A program made the position numbers and the translations under genes. Of a stretch of 64,000 bases of DNA, positions 58,778 to 64,000 are shown piece by piece. This stretch comes from Nymphaea colorata (lineage: Eukaryota > Streptophyta > Magnoliopsida > Nymphaeales > Nymphaeaceae), in NCBI RefSeq assembly GCF_008831285.2, contig NC_045147.1, positions 7,656,334 to 7,720,333 of the forward strand, given 5' to 3'. Positions within the stretch are counted from its first letter, which is position 1. Each line of letters begins with the position of its first letter. The notes under the pieces are model-generated. The model was not told the origin of the DNA. It ran no database searches and worked only from the letters and a program-made list of their open reading frames with translations.

Positions 58778-60572
58778 CTTTTATTGCATTGGAGAGGGAA
58801 GAGAAGTTAGATTATTAAAGGCTTGGGCAAGATTGACATTAGTTATGCTACAATATGTCATCAATTTGAGAAAAACATAAAAAGCTTCTGTAGCATCCAT
58901 GTGTGCTTGTATTTGTGTTACTCATAAAAGGAATACCAACTCTTGAAAGGAATACCAGCTGAACTGATATCATTCAAAGGATAATGAGTTACAATCCCAG
59001 ACTTCACACAAGTTAGAACTAAGGAGGCAAGAATGACATTTTGAAGGCGTACCACATTTTAAAGGCTTATCTTGTGCCTTACATTTCAGGCATGCTAAGT
59101 GTCACAAGTTCCTATAAGCTCTTGTAGCCATATATCTGATGAAAAAAGGTGCTATGTAATATTATGGCAGGGAGAAGGCAAACCCTCTTCTCAGGTTAAC
59201 GCTGCTAAAGGTTTTTTTTTTTTCGTTTTTCCGAAGAATTTGAGGACTCAAAGCATGAAGCTAGACACTTAACCCAGAAAGTTTCACAAATTGCAAAAAT
59301 TGATAAATATCGTTTTTAAAAAATCAGTGCTTAAAAATGGGCCCAGATCCATTTCTTATTTTACTGCTATTGTGGCATACTGTAATATCTATTTTTTGGG
59401 GGGTAAAATTGTCCTCTGTTTTTGCATTAAACACAGTATACAATGTTCAAGTTTAGATCATATCCCATTGCGTATATTGTGGCAGATTGCTGCTGCTTCT
59501 CTTTCCACCATCTTCTTGCTTTCTTAAAGATTTAATTCTGGTTTCCACAAATTCTAACAGGGTACTGGAGAACAAATTATACATGAACCTGTAATTGCCA
59601 GACAAACAGAATGTCCAAGAGATTATCTAATCTTGTTAGGAAGTTTACTTTTTTGTCTACGTGTCAATCCATTGCCTGTTCAAGTTAGTCCTGCACCAAT
59701 CAGTTCACATTTCTGAAATTCCTTTTTCTCATCTATATTAATCTTCTTTTTGCTTAAATTAATTTTTCATCAATCAGTCCTTCCTCAGCATATCTTGTCA
59801 TGGATCTGTATTCTTGTTTTTGTACTCTTCAATGTGATTTCTCCAAATCAGAATCCTTCTTCTTTCTCTTGAATATAAAACCCTAAATCCAACTCATCAA
59901 ATTAAAACATTGGTCCTTTCTTTCTTAAAACCAGATCTGTTCTTCGCTCTTGCCAATTCTATTGTCAGAACAATAACAAATGCCTTTTATTATTTTACTT
60001 CATCTGTGAGTAGTCGCTTCGTTCTTTGCTGCATATTTGGTTTTCTACATCTTTTTTGTTGGTCTACTTCGAATACAGTCTAGCATATTAACCAGCCCTT
60101 GGTTAATTTTATCAATATAGTGCACGGATTGGAATGGCCATTAACTGACTTTCATTGCTGTTTAGAAGTCTGTCTTCATTGAACTGTTCTTGTTTGCCAC
60201 AAAAAAGGAAAAAGGGCTATAAGTCAATTCTGCCTTGATGTCCTTCTTTAATGTCAAATAAATTGTTGAGTCTTCTACTTGAAATCTGTTCTTCTCGGTC
60301 TCCTGTCTTGATTTCTGTCTTGTTTTAGCATCAAATTATTTTGGTACTTGATTTTGACTCCTGTTTTTGTTGCCATGTCCTTCAAATATTAGATTATGAA
60401 TTATCACTTCTTTTTAGATCCTTCCATCATGTCGTACCTTTTTTTTTTCTTCAATTGATTCTTTAAAGGAGTCGTTCCTCATTGTGTTACATAGTCTGAC
60501 ATTGGTGATTTGCAAATCAAGGGATATAGAAGTTGAGATTCAATTGGTTACATAACTTATTGTTTGCCAGGA

Positions 60573-60862
60573 ATTAATATTCAGTGCCAATCTGCCAAAG
60601 AGAAAAGGAAAGAAGTAAAAGGAAAAGGAACAGAACAAATTGTTTCTTAGCATCTATAAGTTCCCATTGATTCAATTATTACTGTTGGACAGCATACTTG
60701 CCGCAAAACAGTACACATTAATATTCAAATATCAATCTGCCAAAGAAAAAAACGAAACAAGCAAAAAAAAAAGGGGCAAAACACTGCCTTCAGTATCTAT
60801 AATCCTGTTGATTCAATTATCACTGCTGAATAGCATACTTGTCTGAAAAAGTCCACATTAAT
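60573..60862. repeat. Diverged tandem duplication, period about 144 bp
   Basis: ATTAATATTCA...CAATCTGCCAAAG, ATCTATAA and GTTGATTCAATTAT-type words appear in the same order at 60573-60716 and 60717-60862, with about 15-20% differences and an A-rich expansion in the second copy. Confidence 0.75.
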
Positions 60863-61084
60863 CTGTTATCATGTACTTTATTTCTTAAATTGTGGACTTC
60901 TCCTCTTCTCAATCTTGTCTCTCTTCTTTCCTCAGAACATGCCTGAAAATTGAACCATTCAAACTTCTTAACTTGGAAGAGGTAGATAATTCATTTTATA
61001 AGGACTCAGGATTTCCTCAACCGTCTAGATGGATCTATTGCAGTCCCTCCAGAATTCATCTCATATGAACAATAGAATAACAAA

Positions 61085-61350
61085 GGGACATTCTCCCCTG
61101 TGTTCTTTAGGAATCCAAACTATGTTGTTTGGATGAAGAGGGAACAATTGGTGGTTGCCTATATCACCTCTACATGTTCCAAAAGGTTCTTGTGGCAATC
61201 CGCAAGAATGATTTGGCTATGCAGTTATGGACAGGTTGGTCAGAAATACTTGTCATTATATGGATGCACCGTAGGAAAGAAAAGGAGAAAGAGAGAAGGG
61301 GAATTTATATTATATTTTATATTAATCTATCTTGAGGAGCTTTACCAAAA
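61085..61350 (+). pseudogene. Possible copia-type gag fragment, frameshifted
   Basis: The plus frame near 61115 reads NPNYVVWMKREQLVVAYITS, similar in layout to the copia gag segment with NPxYxxW followed by QLLLSxLLSSLS. It then needs a frame change to continue as VLVAIRKNDLAMQLW. There are no neighbouring protease or reverse transcriptase motifs. The match is short and from pattern memory only. Confidence 0.35.
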
Positions 61351-62624
61351 TGATAATATATTTTGAGGAGGTTTGTTCAATTAATTGGATTTAAATTATT
61401 AGTCTTAGTTTTGGTTTAGCTTAGTGTCTAATCCTAGCTTAAGAGTCTAATCTATCATTAATTGAGTGTTTAAGCTCTTAAACCGTTATTAGTTAAACTT
61501 AATAAAAATTAGAATAATCTAATCTTGACTAGATAATTACTAATCTACCCCTGGTCATGCGTAAAATTACAAGTTCGCCATTGACCAAAGACCATAATAC
61601 CCCGGCCTTACTGGGTCTTGGACTATTTTATCCTTTTAGTTTGACGGCGAATTTCGTAACCATCAGACATCCATTTTCTGTCTAGTTTGAAACATGAGCA
61701 AGACTAGGTCATCTACTTTTTATATGTATTATTATTTTCAAATTCGGATGTAGTGTCTTAGCAATATACACACAGAAACACAGTAGTATTCAGAAACTTT
61801 TAGGGCTAAAACTGTAACTTATAAATTGTTTTTGATGCCAAGGTATGTTACAGTGTCCAACATCCACACCAACTGATAAAACACTCCAACAATAGCAACA
61901 TCAACCACAATGCCACTTCTACATGTCAATGCCTGGCAGACTACTGCAATGCAGCAACATCTATCACAATGCCACTTCTACATCCATGTGATCAAGGAAG
62001 CTAATCACTGCCTAGCTTCAGGCAGTGATCAGATTCCTAAACTTCGACATATTTTCTCCCCTTGCTGATCAGTGCAGATGTGGAGAGAGAAGGAAACAAG
62101 AGGAAGAAGCATAAGGAAGAAGAGAGGGAAGAAGAGGAAGAAGGAGAGAAGAACAAGAAGAAGTACTAGGCATCAGACCTCCTGCTGGTTTGGAGTTCTC
62201 TGAAACCACATTCTTGAGCGATTGAGAAGAAAGAGAATCAATTGATTGAAATCCCCCACTCCCATGCTAATGGGAGATTAGGGTCAACTAAGGAAAACTA
62301 CATCATTAGTCCACAAAATAAAATAAAATAATAAAGAACACTCCACTACAAATAAATATTTCCAAAAAAACCCAATGATATAGACTTTCAACATGATAGA
62401 AAATGCTTCAAAGAACCAACTACATCATGAGGGACAGAAAATTCCTAATTTATAGGGAGGCAGCAGATTCTCCAGCCGGTGAAGGGCATCCGAATGGCTA
62501 CAAATCTAGTCACTGGAGCCAGTAATGGATGAAGTTGCAGCAATAAATTAAAAAAAAAAAGGAAAACTACACCAGAAAATTAAAAATACAGAAAATAAGA
62601 ATACACAAAAAGGAATATGTGAGT

Positions 62625-62626
<2 letters not shown>

Positions 62627-62680
<54 letters not shown>
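62627..62680. repeat. (TA)n microsatellite
   Basis: About 27 perfect TA units. Confidence 0.97.
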
Positions 62681-62681
<1 letters not shown>

Positions 62682-64000
62682 CTTAAGAGCATCCAAACTT
62701 TACCAAATCCCACCTGATCAGATTCCATTTAATTGGATGTGGATTCAAACTTAAGACATAGATCACATTTTTAAAACTGAATCTGTATAGAGCTAGCATA
62801 ATATGTGACATTTACATGAAATAGGCCAGACGACTCAGACCTCTATCAGATCCTAGCCGAATATCAGGACTGGATATGGATCTAATTACAAGACCACCTA
62901 CCAAATCTAGATCCAACCAATAATCAGATCCAATTTTTCTTCTGACTCAAAGGTTCCTTATTTGGGTCATCCGACCCATGAAAACCTATATATAGGAGAT
63001 TCCTTTATTAAGCATGCTTGTTTAGATTATTTCACTCTTGAATGTGTGTCTATTCTTCTGTTAAGTTTTATGCATGCCTTCTGAACCATTGAGATATTTG
63101 CTTCTCTTATTTATGGTTCTTCCAGTGTGGTTCTTTTTTATGCTTAACATGTCATTAGCATAGAATTGACATGTACATTGATGCATTTCTAGCACAAAGA
63201 TGCACACAAGAGCATTCAGTGAAATAACTGAACGAAAATGAGAATTTTAACAAGATACAAGGATAGAAGATGTTGTATGCAACACGAACTCTTTAAGGAG
63301 GCCGTCGCACCCATAACATACCCGCATTGGGTGTCGGTGCTTCTCTGACTCGCAATATTAAATTGTCAACTATGATAAGTCCAGTGAACTACATATATGC
63401 ACATTAGACTTGGCTTTCACTTGAGATTGGTGTTAACTGTCATAAACCCATTAGTTTGATCTCCATAAAAATTTATCTTTTTCGATTGGCATCTGCAGCT
63501 TTAGATATGCTTTTGACACACACATATATATACATATATGCATGTATAAATCACTGTATCATTGTCAAGACATTGTTTTTGGGTTTTTATTACCAGATTT
63601 TTCTCAAATATGAAAAATGGGAACTTTGTTTTTTCAGAGAATTCAAAATCAAAAAATAGAAAAATAATAATAAATTATGAAATTTTAACCTTCCTTACAA
63701 AAATTTATCAATATCAAAATTAGTTATTGGATTACTAAAAGAAAAATCAAACAACTTGAATACACTAAAAACTTGTTTTTCTTGAAGAAGAGAAAAACGT
63801 TTAAAATGTGATATTTCCATTTTTGCATTTTTTACAAAATATTATTATTTTTTCCATTTTCAATTTTCCTTTATTTTTCCCATGTTTTTTGTGTTTTTTT
63901 TTTTAAAATGGAAAAATTTGTGACAATGATATGTATGTGTATGTATATATGTTGTATCCCAGTACCCAAGTTTTTGAAAATGCTTCGCCCCCATGTCTTC

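Larger units (their letters stand above)
58778..64000. other. Upstream golgin-84 intron or intergenic DNA, no gene recognised
   Basis: The next golgin-84 exon upstream of 58777 was not found; it would have to end in phase 0. The region has pyrimidine-rich stretches (59680-60500), a GA-rich block (62080-62170) and a (TA)n tract. The last 700 bp are AT-rich, with a CCCAGTACCCAAGTTTTTGA-type sequence at the edge that may belong to another transposon end cut by the window. Confidence 0.4.

Noticed and set aside
63290-64000. Possible additional hAT-like element at the right edge
   Set aside because: CACCCATAACATACCCGC near 63308 and CCCAGTACCCAAG near 63959 resemble subterminal motifs, but no terminus or target duplication can be read before the window ends.

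Overview
This window is nuclear DNA from a flowering plant. The evidence is spliced GT-AG genes with plant-specific products (a P-class PPR protein, a chloroplast FKBP and golgin-84), a nuclear copy of the plastid gene ycf2, many AT/GT/CT microsatellites, and dense plant-type transposons (chromovirus, LARD-like element, TRIMs, hAT, PIF/Harbinger). The species cannot be named from the sequence. Gene density is very low: three host genes in 64 kb.

Layout. 1-5000: mostly anonymous, with a decayed ycf2 insert (about 1546-1908), an 88-bp-arm inverted repeat (2230-2461) and a 2x142 bp tandem duplication. 5008-6549 (-): an intronless PPR gene. 7062-10400 (-): a decayed PIF/Harbinger element with a DDE nuclease and a Myb/SANT-like partner. 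10.9-16 kb: anonymous. 16070-18117: a 2-kb Tourist-like element with TAA target duplications and 20-bp palindromes near both ends. 18899-19264: a hAT MITE. 20352-31027: a Ty3/gypsy chromovirus on the minus strand whose 5' (right-hand) LTR is split by a 5.8-kb LARD-like element (25114-30905). Both insertions have exact 5-bp target duplications. 32-43 kb: three loci of one very compact TRIM family, a triplicated 401-bp repeat and degenerate minisatellites. 43-47 kb: anonymous.

47136-48499 (+) is a three-exon chloroplast FKBP17-type gene. Convergent to it, 49404-58777 (-) holds the last six exons of golgin-84; its 5' part lies beyond the recognised exons. The golgin introns are swollen by two hAT copies of one family: a 3.25-kb copy with a decayed transposase (50738-53984) and a 651-bp deletion derivative (56349-56999). 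The 366-bp MITE at 18899 shares the same termini. From memory, Arabidopsis has an FKBP17 gene close to GC2 (golgin-84), so this pair may be old microsynteny.

The host genes act in different places: organelle RNA processing (PPR), chloroplast or thylakoid (FKBP) and Golgi membrane tethering (golgin). No operon-like or pathway link is implied. Almost everything else is transposon debris at several ages, and the most informative content is the nesting order, the target duplications and the unusual structure of the non-autonomous elements.
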